Shown in pieces: positions 17,874-26,574 of a stretch of 64,000 bases of DNA. This DNA comes from Noviherbaspirillum massiliense JC206 (GTDB lineage: Bacteria > Pseudomonadota > Gammaproteobacteria > Burkholderiales > Burkholderiaceae_D): contig NZ_HE978634.1 in the NCBI RefSeq assembly GCF_000312045.1, positions 2,344,380 to 2,408,379 on the forward strand, read 5' to 3'. Under the pieces are notes generated by a model. It was not told where the DNA came from, searched no databases, and saw only the letters and a program-made list of their open reading frames with translations. Numbering within the stretch: position 1 is the first letter of the stretch; every line of letters starts with the position of its first letter. Both the position numbers and the translations under genes were made by a program.

Positions 17874-17911
17874 AAGCCCGCAGCTGCAAAGCATGCGGGC
17901 TTGTTGTTTTT
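17874..17911 (+). terminator. Intrinsic terminator downstream of the small lipoprotein gene
   Basis: AAGCCCGCA (17874-17882) pairs with TGCGGGCTT (17894-17902), followed by GTTGTTTTT. Confidence 0.75.
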
Positions 17912-17961
17912 GGGCGTCGATCGTACTGCATGAACAGGACTGAAAGCGCGAAGGAGACGTA

Positions 17962-18180
17962 ATGGAAGACGTCAAGAAAGACGGAATGCGCTTCTTTATC
18001 GAGGACGGTCAACTGATCGCGCAAGCGCTGCACGGCGACCAACCGTTAGCGATTGCCAGCGATGTCCTGCGCATCCTCGATGTCACGCATACGGCGGCAT
18101 CAGACAATTTCTACACTGTCCGGTTTGAGCGGCTCAACGGTGAAATAGCCGTAGAAGACGTGTTGGCGACAGCGATCTGA
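17962..18180 (+). CDS. Hypothetical protein, 72 aa
   Basis: MEDVKKDGMRFFIEDGQLIA starts after a clear ribosome binding site (AAGGAGACGTA). The protein is soluble and acidic, without signal or membrane segments. Its alternating pattern (RFFIEDGQLIAQAL, DNFYTVRFERLNGEIAVEDVL) suggests a small beta-rich fold. No family recognised. It stands alone between two terminators, so it is probably a single-gene transcript. Confidence 0.6.
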   Translation: MEDVKKDGMRFFIEDGQLIAQALHGDQPLAIASDVLRILDVTHTAASDNFYTVRFERLNGEIAVEDVLATAI

Positions 18181-18253
18181 GACTTGCGCCATCCTTCCAA
18201 GCATGAGCATTGCTCTCTCACGCCCGATTGCGCGTCTGCCGTTCCAGACCAAA

Positions 18254-18285
18254 TAAAAAGCCCGCGTGCCTTTCGGCAGCGGGCT
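18254..18285 (-). terminator. Leftward intrinsic terminator
   Basis: AGCCCGC/GCGGGCT arms (18259-18265 and 18279-18285) enclose a second pairing TGCC/GGCA; read leftward, the U-run follows at 18258-18254. It most likely ends the transcript of the small membrane protein genes at 18454-18911. Confidence 0.7.
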
Positions 18286-18453
18286 AAATTCATCCCCTTG
18301 GATGCGTCATGAGTGCTCATAGTTACATATCTGCCATGAATTTGGGATGCCATATTCATGGGATACTGCACAGAGCTTGATTCTCAGCAAATTTCAATAC
18401 CTTACGAGCCAGCGGACGCGCGCCTTATAGCCGTGCGCGACTCTTCGGTCAGG

Positions 18454-18606
18454 TCAGCTTGCGGTCCTGCTCGCGCAAATCTTCGCCCCCGGATCGTCCT
18501 CGCAGCGCTGGTCAATTACCGCCTTAACGACAAGGGAAAGCACAATGCCGAGGATTAGCAAGAACACCATGACGGTTACGATCGTGAAGCCTTTTGACCA
18601 CTTCAT
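18454..18606 (-). CDS. Small single-span membrane protein (50 aa)
   Basis: MKWSKGFTIVTVMVFLLILG continues into one strong transmembrane helix (residues about 7-29), then VIDQRCEDDPGAKICASRTAS. The ribosome binding site GGGGGAGGGA is strong. Two cysteines flank an acidic stretch (C-EDDPGAKI-C) on one side of the membrane and could form a disulfide if periplasmic. It lies 56 bases downstream of another small membrane protein on the same strand, with a leftward terminator beyond. No family recognised. Confidence 0.6.
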   Translation of the reverse strand: MKWSKGFTIVTVMVFLLILGIVLSLVVKAVIDQRCEDDPGAKICASRTAS

Positions 18607-18662
18607 CAAATCCCTCCCCCTTCAGTATTCCTCAAGACCGCAGTGACTCAGGCATGAGACGG

Positions 18663-18911
18663 TCATTTCCTGCGCCTCTTTCCCGTCGCCCCGAAGCCTA
18701 GAAGAACGGCTCCAGCAACGGATAACAAGCCCGCATAAATCAAATAATTTTGCCGCTTCGCCAGCAGGTCGGGATCCGCGATGGATACTGCAGGCGTGCT
18801 GATGCCGAAACCAAGGTTCTTGCTGGGCAGTTCCAGGCCGGTTTTCATGGTGAAGGCGTATATGCCCAGCCCGAGTCCGAGCGCCAGTATGATCGTGCCT
18901 ATCAATTTCAT
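18663..18911 (-). CDS. Small two-span membrane protein (82 aa)
   Basis: MKLIGTIILALGLGLGIYAF is the first helix; QNYLIYAGLLSVAGAVLLGFG is the second, followed by a basic tail (ATGKRRRK) that fits an inside C-terminus. The short loop between them would be periplasmic. The ribosome binding site GGGAG precedes the ATG at 18911. It may share a transcript with the 50-aa gene downstream. Unknown function. Confidence 0.65.
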   Translation of the reverse strand: MKLIGTIILALGLGLGIYAFTMKTGLELPSKNLGFGISTPAVSIADPDLLAKRQNYLIYAGLLSVAGAVLLGFGATGKRRRK

Positions 18912-18976
18912 TTTTTCTCCCTTGCGCCATGCAGGCGTGTCTCGATAGTGACCCGGCATTCTACATGGCGTCGAGA

Positions 18977-20875
18977 TCAATCTTCCCAGAAAACCTCTGA
19001 TCGTATGCGGGTTCCGAACTGGTTGATGCTGGTGAGCTGCAGGCTGCGGGTCGTGTAACCGGCAAAGCCGAGGAAAGGGCCGATGAGATCGTGATGCGTC
19101 GACGGAACGACGCTTGAATTTTTGCTGGATGACGTTGTACCGTCGCTTAATGAAAGAGACGCCTCATAAACCGGCGACGCATCCAGCGGATAGGACCAGT
19201 CAATCGGAAAGCTTGGGCCGCCCGCAAACGGCGATGGACCTTTCAGAAGATTCTCCGTCGCTGAGGAGATTACCGGAAACGGCACCTGGTCTAATTCCGC
19301 AACTGTGGGCGGGCGACTTCTCAGGCGTTCGTAGTAGGTGACAGAGGGCGAACCATCGGCTTTAGTAAGTTCGATTTTATAGACAGCAAACGGGGAAATG
19401 CTCTCTATGCCGCTATCCGACAGCAGCGGCTCACCAATATCGTCAGTCGGTGACACCGGATAGTTTTCCGAATTGAGGTATTTCCCGCTCAGAATGAAGC
19501 CGGACGTGCAAGCGCCGGATACAGTGGACAGAAAGGCGCAGTCGGATGTATTGAAAAGATCGACTCCTCCATCCGGCAAGCCCGGGCCAGTGACTTTCGC
19601 GAATAGGATCTCGACATTCTCATTAAATTTGGTATCGACATGCACCGTCAGTCCAGTCGCAAGACTACTGTAGCCTTTTTCCCCTGCAACTGATTGATTG
19701 AGCGCCTTCCGGCTGCGCGCATCTGCACTCACGAAAATCTTCAGCGGGCGCTGGTTGCCGGTCAAAATCCATTCGTCGCCTGCCGTTCTTTCCGCAACGG
19801 TGATCAGCCCCCGGATCTGGCCGTTGGTCTGGCGCGCGACCAACTGCACCAGCAGCTTGTCCTTCGTGTACATCCGCTGCACGGTGGGAAGCATGAACGC
19901 TGCCCCGTCCATGTTTGCATCTCCCAGCATTCCGTCGAACTCGTCCGCAGCTTTCTTACCATCATTGAGGTAGGTGCCTGATATGAAGCTGCCGCATGCA
20001 GGGAAACTAGTTCGTGGAGCTGAAGCTTGTGCAAAACACGCATTCAGATCTTCCTGCAACTCAGTCAGCACTGTCCGGTCAATATATGCCGTTGAACGCG
20101 GCAGCGTTTTTTCGGACGACACCAGATTGCCCTTCCAGAATACGACAGGAGCCGAAGGCTGCGAAGGCTCATCAATACCTGTCCCCGTATCGTCTCCCGC
20201 AACCTGCGCCACACTTGCCAAAATTACCTTCCCGCCGGGCTGCACGTCCACTGATATGTTGTCGAGCAGCCTGTCCATCCCCTTTCCATTGGCAGCAAAC
20301 GCGGTATTGATCAGATTTGATGTGACGGGTACATCGAGATCGGTCATTATCCCGGCCAGCGTAGAACGGATGGCACTTTCGCTGGCATTGATCGCTTCTG
20401 GCGTCAGGTTCGCCCTTTCAACGGCGACATTGGCAAACAAATCAATAGGCCTGCCGCTGCTTGCAAGCATGGCGGCGATGGCATGAGTCAGGGGGGTAAT
20501 GTTGACCGTCGTGGTCTCCACTCTGGGATGAACACTGATGAAGCTTGCGACGCTTGCGCCGACATTGCCATCAACCTTGAAAACCAGTGGCGCGCGAAGG
20601 CCGGACACGTTCAACACATAGTTGCCGTAAACGTCGGTTGTCGTCGCCTTAGTTGTGGCATTCGCATCGATGACCGTGACAACGGCATTGACGATTGGCG
20701 CTCCAGTCGCCGCGGTGCCAAAGACTATTGCGGTCTGCACATCTCCTGATCCTCCGCCGCCTGCCGACCCACCGCCACCACCTCCGCCTCCTCCGCATGC
20801 TGCAAGCAATCCTGCAAGGATGACCGGACCAAGGTACTTCGATACGCGGCTGAACAGAATCTGCGCTGAACTCAT
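18977..20875 (-). CDS. Large lipoprotein with poly-glycine linker and carboxypeptidase-regulatory-like domain
   Basis: 632 aa. The signal peptide ends in the lipobox LAAC (about residue 27), followed directly by nine Gly and then SAGGGGSG, a flexible tether. Residues about 45-110 (GAPIVNAVVTVIDANA, TDVYGNYVLNVSGL) look like a carboxypeptidase-regulatory/CNA-B beta-sandwich. The rest has no recognised domain but contains two Cys pairs (ACFAQ...ACGSF; DCAFL...ACTSG) suited to disulfides. Probably displayed on the outer membrane. ATG 20875 follows GGGAGACACG. Related poly-G lipoproteins occur in many Burkholderiales without a known role. Confidence 0.7.
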   Translation of the reverse strand: MSSAQILFSRVSKYLGPVILAGLLAACGGGGGGGGGSAGGGGSGDVQTAIVFGTAATGAPIVNAVVTVIDANATTKATTTDVYGNYVLNVSGLRAPLVFKVDGNVGASVASFISVHPRVETTTVNITPLTHAIAAMLASSGRPIDLFANVAVERANLTPEAINASESAIRSTLAGIMTDLDVPVTSNLINTAFAANGKGMDRLLDNISVDVQPGGKVILASVAQVAGDDTGTGIDEPSQPSAPVVFWKGNLVSSEKTLPRSTAYIDRTVLTELQEDLNACFAQASAPRTSFPACGSFISGTYLNDGKKAADEFDGMLGDANMDGAAFMLPTVQRMYTKDKLLVQLVARQTNGQIRGLITVAERTAGDEWILTGNQRPLKIFVSADARSRKALNQSVAGEKGYSSLATGLTVHVDTKFNENVEILFAKVTGPGLPDGGVDLFNTSDCAFLSTVSGACTSGFILSGKYLNSENYPVSPTDDIGEPLLSDSGIESISPFAVYKIELTKADGSPSVTYYERLRSRPPTVAELDQVPFPVISSATENLLKGPSPFAGGPSFPIDWSYPLDASPVYEASLSLSDGTTSSSKNSSVVPSTHHDLIGPFLGFAGYTTRSLQLTSINQFGTRIRSEVFWED

Positions 20876-21061
20876 CAACGTGTCTCCCTGTTTGTGACCC
20901 CGCACGGGCTTCTGCATGAAGCTCTATTCAGCAGTGCGGTTTCCAAGAATGGTTAGCGGACTAAGCCTACAGCAGGCAATATATCACGTTGACAGTTCTT
21001 CAACTTTCTGCAGGCAAGCAGCCTGAGGACAAATAAGCGAACAGACAGATAGGTGGGGGCT

Positions 21062-23023
21062 TCAGACCTTCATCGGCAGAATCACCATCTGAAGGCTTTC
21101 GAAATGCAGGCGCCGCTGAATGGCCAGCGCCGCCTGGTTGTGCAGCAGGCGGATGAACCAGTTGTCCTGCTCGAAAATCAGCTTGCTGGTGAAGAAAATC
21201 GAATTCGGATATTCCTTGCTGATTTCCTCGCAAAGGCGGGTGACCTCATCCACCACGTCGGTGCCGAAACCGAGATAGGCCGATGACGCCATGCCGTGGC
21301 TGTGGCAGAAGTCGACAAAGAATTTCAGGGTTGCGTTGGCTTCCGCGCGCATCTGCTCGACTGCGCCTTCGCCGCCATAGGCATGGGCGTCGACCGTGCG
21401 GGCATTGACGAAGATGAAGTTCTTGAAATGTCCCGGGAACATGCGCTGCACCCATAGCAAGGCATGGAGACCGCCGCCGCGCGAACTGCCGACGATGAAT
21501 ACGGCAGTCTGGTCCTGCGGATTGGGCAGGACGGGGCCGACGTGCGGGCCGAAAGGCTGGTTGGCGAAAACCTGGTCGACCAGGTGGATCGCATTCTTCG
21601 TTTCACGATAATGGTTGCGGATGTAGATGCACAGGCCGGCAATGACACCAATGATCAGCACTGCCGCCCAGCCGCCGTCGGCAAATTTTTCCACCAGGAG
21701 GATGGCCAGGATGCCGGCACAAATCACGAAACCCAGCAGCGACAACAAGAAGCGCCGCAGCCAGTAGTTTTGCCCGTTGCGGTGCTGCCACCAGTAAAGA
21801 CACAGGCCGAACAGGGAGATGGCGAAGGTGAGGAAGACGGAGATCGAATAAAAGACAACCAGCAGGGTGACGCTGCCGCCGGTCCAGAACAGGATGGCCA
21901 GCGCTGCCACGCCCAGGACCAGGATGCCGTTCTGCGTAACCAGGCGAGTCGACAGGTAGCGGAATTTATGCGGCACCCAAGAATCGGCCGCCATGTTCGA
22001 CAACACTGCAGGTCCGCCAAGGAAGCCGGTATTGGCCGCCACGAACAACAGCCCTGCCTCGAAAACCAGCACCACCGTCAACATCGCTTTGTTCAGCCAT
22101 GGGCTGCCGAGCCCCATGCTTTCGATGATTGCTCCGAATGTGGATGCGTTAAGAGTCTGCCCTTCCACCGGCTTCGCCTCCCACAGCAGGTACAGCAGGA
22201 TGATGCCACTGGCGGTGAACGCGAGGGACAGGGCCATGTACAGCATGGTCATTTTCCCGGTATGGACCCGCGGTTCCTTCAGAATATTGACGTTGTTCGA
22301 CACCGCCTCCAGGCCGGTATAGGTACCGCCACCTTGCGAATACGCCAGCAACAGCATGCCGGAGACCCCAATCCAGCCGATGTTGCTCGCCAGCTGACCG
22401 GTTTCATCCAGGGTATTCGGGATCAGTTGCGGCAGGTAAGCGGCATGCGCAAAGATTCCATACACGATCAGCACAAAATGGGTGGCGACGAAGCCGAGGA
22501 AAATCGGCAAAAGCACCTGTATCGCTTCCTTCAGGCCACGCAAGTTGAGGATGATCAGCACACCGATGAAGAAGGCTTCGGCCCACAACTTGTAGTGATG
22601 AAATCCGAGCGGCAGCAGCGAAGCCAGGGCTTCGACGCCGGCCGCAATTGAAATCGCAATCGTGAGGACATAATCCAGGATCAGCGCGCAGCCCGCTACC
22701 AGACCGAGATAAGGTCCGACCAGCTTGCTCGCCACGCGGTATCCGCCTCCGCCCGTCGGGAACAGTTCGATGACCTGGTTATATGCGAGCGCAATGATGA
22801 AGACGGTGACGGCCGTGGCGATCGCCATGTACAGGCCGAGGTGGGTATGCTCCCCGAGCGCGCGAAAGGTTTCTTCCGGACCATAAGCGGATGATGACAA
22901 GCCGTCCGCGCCCAATCCCACCCACGCCAGGAACGCGACCAGCGCCAGGGAATGGCGCGTCTCGGACTTCATCGGATCCAGCGCTTTCCCTAGGACGATT
23001 TCGCGAATTTTTCCGGATTTCAT
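21062..23023 (-). CDS. APC-superfamily permease of the KimA/YdaO-like type
   Basis: 653 aa. The N-terminal motif GADGLSSSAYGPEETF, about 12 helices up to residue 480, and a C-terminal cytoplasmic domain of about 170 residues (TAVFIVGSSRGGGLHAL...FGTDVVDEVTRLCEEI) match the long APC permeases that include the c-di-AMP-controlled potassium importer KimA. In this organism the substrate (K+ or an amino acid) is unproven. The soluble domain looks like a nucleotide- or regulator-binding alpha/beta fold. Single gene, divergent from tRNA-Leu. Confidence 0.8.
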   Translation of the reverse strand: MKSGKIREIVLGKALDPMKSETRHSLALVAFLAWVGLGADGLSSSAYGPEETFRALGEHTHLGLYMAIATAVTVFIIALAYNQVIELFPTGGGGYRVASKLVGPYLGLVAGCALILDYVLTIAISIAAGVEALASLLPLGFHHYKLWAEAFFIGVLIILNLRGLKEAIQVLLPIFLGFVATHFVLIVYGIFAHAAYLPQLIPNTLDETGQLASNIGWIGVSGMLLLAYSQGGGTYTGLEAVSNNVNILKEPRVHTGKMTMLYMALSLAFTASGIILLYLLWEAKPVEGQTLNASTFGAIIESMGLGSPWLNKAMLTVVLVFEAGLLFVAANTGFLGGPAVLSNMAADSWVPHKFRYLSTRLVTQNGILVLGVAALAILFWTGGSVTLLVVFYSISVFLTFAISLFGLCLYWWQHRNGQNYWLRRFLLSLLGFVICAGILAILLVEKFADGGWAAVLIIGVIAGLCIYIRNHYRETKNAIHLVDQVFANQPFGPHVGPVLPNPQDQTAVFIVGSSRGGGLHALLWVQRMFPGHFKNFIFVNARTVDAHAYGGEGAVEQMRAEANATLKFFVDFCHSHGMASSAYLGFGTDVVDEVTRLCEEISKEYPNSIFFTSKLIFEQDNWFIRLLHNQAALAIQRRLHFESLQMVILPMKV

Positions 23024-23112
23024 TGTTGCGTTTTTATGCGGCTCGTTTTTGCGAAGTTAGCGATGATACGCTTCCCCTTAATTGAAAGCCAATGCGAACC
23101 GGTCCGCCTTTG

Positions 23113-23141
23113 TTGCCTGGATGGCGCAAATCGGCCATAAT
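23113..23141 (+). promoter_or_regulatory. Promoter of tRNA-Leu
   Basis: TTGCCT (23113-23118), 17-base spacer, CATAAT (23136-23141); transcription would start about 6 bases before the mature tRNA. Confidence 0.55.
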
Positions 23142-23153
23142 AGCGGCTGTGTC

Positions 23154-23240
23154 GCCGAGATGGCGGAATAGGTAGACGCACGGGACTCAAAATCCCGCGG
23201 TGGTGACACCGTGCCGGTTCGATTCCGGCTCTCGGCACCA
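23154..23240 (+). tRNA. tRNA-Leu (anticodon CAA)
   Basis: 87 nt with encoded CCA and a long class II variable arm (GGTGGTGACACC). Acceptor GCCGAGA/TCTCGGC; anticodon stem CGGGA/TCCCG with loop CTCAAAA gives CAA (reads TTG). Confidence 0.95.
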
Positions 23241-23250
23241 ATCTTGAACA

Positions 23251-23273
23251 CGCACCCTGCAAGGTGCGTTTTT
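23251..23273 (+). terminator. Terminator of tRNA-Leu
   Basis: CGCACC (23251-23256) pairs with GGTGCG (23263-23268) followed by five T. Confidence 0.75.
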
Positions 23274-23401
23274 CATTTGCGGCGCATTTTTCTCCCGCAT
23301 GTCCGATTGCTTATAATGCAAGCGCCCGTGCCATCCGTGCGATAGAGCGTGTTTGAGTGCAATCAGAGCGGATGTTCGGTTCCTCAGAAATAGTCCGAGC
23401 C

Positions 23402-24316
23402 ATGCCCGCTTCACTTGATAATCTCCTCGTCGTTGGCATTTCATCCCGCGCCCTGTTCGACCTCGAGGCGGAAGAACAGATATTCCGGACACAGGGCCTG
23501 GAAGCCTACCGCCAGCACCAGCTCGACAATGAAAACGAGATCCTGAAGCTGGGTGCCGGGTTTGCCTTGGTGCGCGCCCTGCTCAAGCTGAATGCCCTGA
23601 CGCCCAATCAGCGCTTCGTCGAAGTCGTCATCATGTCTCGCAATTCGTCTGAGACATCGATGCGCATATTTAATTCCATTCAACATTACGGCCTCGATAT
23701 CACCCGCGCCGTCCTGTCGGGTGGTGCCCCGCTTGCTCCATACCTGCAGGCATTTAATGTCAGCCTGTTCCTGTCGCTCCATGAAGACGACGTGCAGGCG
23801 GCAATCAATTCCGGCGTGGCCTCCGCTCTGCTCTATCAGAAGCCGGGAAATGCATTCGAAGAGCTCGAACAGATCAGGATCGCCTTCGATGGAGACGCAG
23901 TAATCTTTTCCGATGAGTCGGAGCGGATTTTCCAGACGCAGGGCATCGAAGCCTTCGAAAACCACGAACGCGAGAATGCGCTCAAGCCGCTGCCGGAAGG
24001 CCCGTTTGCGCGGTTGCTCAAGGCTTTGTCCTTTATCCAGAAGAATTTCAGGAATACGGATGGCCGCGCCGCCCCTATCCGTACCGCCCTGGTGACTGCA
24101 CGTTCCTCCCCGGCACACGAGCGGGTCATCCGGACCCTGCGCGCCTGGGATGTCGCGATCGACGAAACCTTCTTCATGGGCGGCCTGGCGAAATCGGACG
24201 TGCTTGCCGCCTTCAAGCCCCACATTTTCTTCGACGACCATCCGGGGCACTGCGACCGGGCGGCACCGCTGGTGCAAACCGGGCGTGTGCCGCTGATTCA
24301 CAGGCCTGAAGCCTGA
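23402..24316 (+). CDS. Cytosolic 5'-nucleotidase (PF06189-type)
   Basis: 304 aa beginning MPASLDNLLVVGISSRALFD. HAD-like features include GISSRALFDLE, LNALTPNQRFVEVVIMSRNS, LSGGAPLAPYLQAFNVSLFLS, a second FDGDAVIFSDESE acidic motif (D-x-D-x-V), TALVTARSSPAHERVI and IFFDDHPGHCD. These match the bacterial 5'-nucleotidase family related to eukaryotic NT5C1, which dephosphorylates nucleoside monophosphates. Starts at 23372 (ATG) and 23357 (GTG) are possible; 23402 gives the family-like N-terminus. Confidence 0.82.
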   Translation: MPASLDNLLVVGISSRALFDLEAEEQIFRTQGLEAYRQHQLDNENEILKLGAGFALVRALLKLNALTPNQRFVEVVIMSRNSSETSMRIFNSIQHYGLDITRAVLSGGAPLAPYLQAFNVSLFLSLHEDDVQAAINSGVASALLYQKPGNAFEELEQIRIAFDGDAVIFSDESERIFQTQGIEAFENHERENALKPLPEGPFARLLKALSFIQKNFRNTDGRAAPIRTALVTARSSPAHERVIRTLRAWDVAIDETFFMGGLAKSDVLAAFKPHIFFDDHPGHCDRAAPLVQTGRVPLIHRPEA

Positions 24317-24417
24317 TCATCCGGCAAGGCAGAGCTCGCGAAGCCTTTATCGCCTCCGCTCAACTTGGCGAAAAAGCGGCAAAAGTCAGCCGCTGTTGGA
24401 ATTCGCCTATACATTTC

Positions 24418-24447
24418 TTGTGGAAAATCAAAATTAGCCTGTATAAG
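24418..24447 (+). promoter_or_regulatory. Predicted sigma-70 promoter of the cyclase-lipoprotein pair
   Basis: TTGTGG (24418-24423), 18-base spacer, TATAAG (24442-24447). The leader to the cyclase ATG is about 77 nt and AT-rich. Confidence 0.5.
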
Positions 24448-24530
24448 TATGGCCTTACATCAATAAAATGCTTCCACAAGGTAAAATTGCATCTTCTCAA
24501 TAACCAAACTTTCTTTCGAAAAATCCGAAT

Positions 24531-25688
24531 ATGAAAGTTGCGTCCTCCTTGCAGTCCATGAATCGCACCTTCATAGGTAGCGTGCTGTTCATCGACATCG
24601 TCGGCTATTCACTTCGGACGGTGCCGGATCAGCTCGCAATGAAGGAGCTGTTCAATGAACTGCTCGGCGAGGCCATCCAGAATGTCGCCCCCAGCGACCG
24701 CATCATGGTCGATACCGGCGATGGCGCCGCGATCGCTTTCATCGGCGATCCGGAAGATGCCCTGTTCGCCGCTCTGTCCCTTAGAGATGCGATTGCTAGC
24801 GGCCGCGCAAGCCACTTGGGCGAACCGGGTTTCGTCCGCATGGGCATCAACCTGGGCCCGTTGAAAGCGGTGCGCGACATCAATGGGCACACCAACATGA
24901 TCGGCGACGGCGTCAACGACGCCCAGCGCGTGATGAGTTTTGCCGAGCCCGGCCAGGTCATGGTGTCTCATTCCTACTACGACATCATTTCGCGCTTTTC
25001 GCACGACTACACGAAGCTGTTCGTGTATGAAGGCACGCGCCACGACAAGCATGTGCGCGAGCACGAGGTATATCGTTTCGGCCCGCTGGAAGATACAGAG
25101 GACCTGGCGGAAAAATTGCGGGACAGGTCGCGCGCGCGCCACACCGATATACCTGCCGAACCTTTGCGCGCAAAAGCCCGGCGTCTCATTTCTCCGCAGA
25201 CCAACGCCGCTGCGGAAATACGCAAGAACAAGGGCTTTCGGATCGGATTGATCAGCCTGCTGGTCGGCGCAGCCACGATGGTCGGCGCAGTTTGGTCATG
25301 GACCAGCAAGCCGGAAAAGAAAGCTGCCGCCGTAGCGCCAGAGATCGCTGCACCGGCAGTTTCCCAGCCCACGGCCTCCGCCGCGGACGTCAAGACGGCA
25401 AGCACCGCCAGTGCATCCGCCGTTACAACGAAACCGGCAGAGACGGCGGAAAAGGCGGGCAGCGACGAAGCCACTGCAGTCAAGCCGGGCAAGGTGAAGC
25501 TTTCCATTCAGCCTTGGGGCGAGATTTATGTCGACGGCAGCAAGCGCGGCATCAGCCCGCCCTTGAAATCCCTGACACTTCCGCCGGGCGAGCACAAGAT
25601 TGAAGTCCGCAATGGACAATTCGTCCCCTACAGGCAGACCATCGAAGTGAAAAGCGGCGGCGAAGCGACCGTGAAATATGCATTCTGA
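24531..25688 (+). CDS. Membrane-anchored class III adenylate/guanylate cyclase with periplasmic PEGA domain
   Basis: 385 aa. Residues 13-185 form a cyclase homology domain: SVLFIDIVGYS holds the metal-binding Asp22, VDTGDGAAIAF the second Asp (64), and IGDGVNDAQRVMSF the catalytic Asn129 and Arg133. One transmembrane helix lies at 236-258, then an Ala/Thr/Lys-rich linker (260-318), then a PEGA domain (321-385; KLSIQPWGEIYVDGSKRG, LPPGEHKIEVRNG). The active site would be cytoplasmic and PEGA periplasmic, so cell-wall or outer-membrane state could control second-messenger output. Product (cAMP or cGMP) unknown. A TPR lipoprotein gene starts 15 bases later. Confidence 0.82.
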   Translation: MKVASSLQSMNRTFIGSVLFIDIVGYSLRTVPDQLAMKELFNELLGEAIQNVAPSDRIMVDTGDGAAIAFIGDPEDALFAALSLRDAIASGRASHLGEPGFVRMGINLGPLKAVRDINGHTNMIGDGVNDAQRVMSFAEPGQVMVSHSYYDIISRFSHDYTKLFVYEGTRHDKHVREHEVYRFGPLEDTEDLAEKLRDRSRARHTDIPAEPLRAKARRLISPQTNAAAEIRKNKGFRIGLISLLVGAATMVGAVWSWTSKPEKKAAAVAPEIAAPAVSQPTASAADVKTASTASASAVTTKPAETAEKAGSDEATAVKPGKVKLSIQPWGEIYVDGSKRGISPPLKSLTLPPGEHKIEVRNGQFVPYRQTIEVKSGGEATVKYAF

Positions 25689-25703
25689 CGCAGAGCATCC
25701 TCC

Positions 25704-26474
25704 ATGCAAGATCGCACCAAGAATTCCCTGATCATTCTGGCCGCATTCTCGCTGGCAGCCTGTTCGTTCCTTCCAAGCCAGCCGGGAAATGGCCAGCCCG
25801 CCCTATCCGCCACCGAAGTCCAGACGCATTATCAGCAAGGCCTGTCCAACTATCGCGCAAGCCGCTTTGATGCCGCCCTCGCCGACCTCAATGCAGCCGT
25901 TGCGAGCGGCCGCCTGAAGTCGTCGGAGGAAATCAATGCGCGCAAGCACATGGCTTTCATTCATTGCGTCAGTAACCGTGAGCTGCAGTGCCGCGAACAG
26001 TTCCAGGCCATCCTGAAAAGCGAGCCGAAGTTCGACCTTGCCGCGAATGAAGCGGAGCATCCGATGTGGGGGCCAGTCTGGCGGTCGGTGAAAGGATCGG
26101 CGGAAGAGCGGCGCGCTGTCAGTCAAGCGAGCGGCTTCCTGGCCAGCTCGGCACAGAACAAGCTGGCCGACGGCATCAAGGCATACGACGACGGCCGTTT
26201 CCAGGAAGCGCTCGATACCCTGCAATCCGCGCTCAAGCTCGGCCTGAAGGCGCCAGCCGACGAAATCCGCGCACGCAAATATTCGGCCTTCATCTACTGT
26301 CTTGATCAAAAAACCAGGCTGTGCCGCGGCGAATTCCGCAAGATATTCACCCTCGACCCAAGCTTTGAAATGCTGCCTTCCGAGGTTGGGCATCCCGCAT
26401 GGACTCCTGCTTATCGCAGAGAAAAAGCGGCTGCCGCAAAACGTGCTGCGAAAAAAGCCGGCAAGGCTGGCTGA
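25704..26474 (+). CDS. Lipoprotein with two tandem TPR-like modules
   Basis: 256 aa. Signal with lipobox LAAC (Cys20). Two homologous modules follow (about 38-140 and 150-240). Each has a TPR-like helix pair (HYQQGLSNYRASRFDAAL; LADGIKAYDDGRFQEAL), then E-I-x-ARK-x2-AFI-x-C, CR-x2-F-x2-I, and HP-x-W-x-P-x2-R. Each therefore carries two Cys in matching places, probably disulfide-bonded in the periplasm. The C-terminal tail is Lys/Ala-rich. The design resembles lipoproteins associated with type VI secretion or peptidoglycan (TssQ-like), but no secretion genes are nearby. Co-transcribed with the cyclase; likely its periplasmic partner (inference). Confidence 0.72.
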   Translation: MQDRTKNSLIILAAFSLAACSFLPSQPGNGQPALSATEVQTHYQQGLSNYRASRFDAALADLNAAVASGRLKSSEEINARKHMAFIHCVSNRELQCREQFQAILKSEPKFDLAANEAEHPMWGPVWRSVKGSAEERRAVSQASGFLASSAQNKLADGIKAYDDGRFQEALDTLQSALKLGLKAPADEIRARKYSAFIYCLDQKTRLCRGEFRKIFTLDPSFEMLPSEVGHPAWTPAYRREKAAAAKRAAKKAGKAG

Positions 26475-26520
26475 CGCCCCACCTCGGCAGCAGTCCTAGT
26501 CCACTGTCATTCCCCAAATA

Positions 26521-26557
26521 AAAAAAGCTGTTCGCCCCTCAAGGCGAACAGCTTTTT
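26521..26557. terminator. Bidirectional intrinsic terminator
   Basis: A long stem (AAAAAGCTGTTCGCC paired with its complement, small CCTCAA loop) has A-run and T-run on either side. It serves both the rightward lipoprotein gene and the leftward maeB. Confidence 0.9.
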
Positions 26558-26574
26558 CAGTAACGCTTGCGCTT

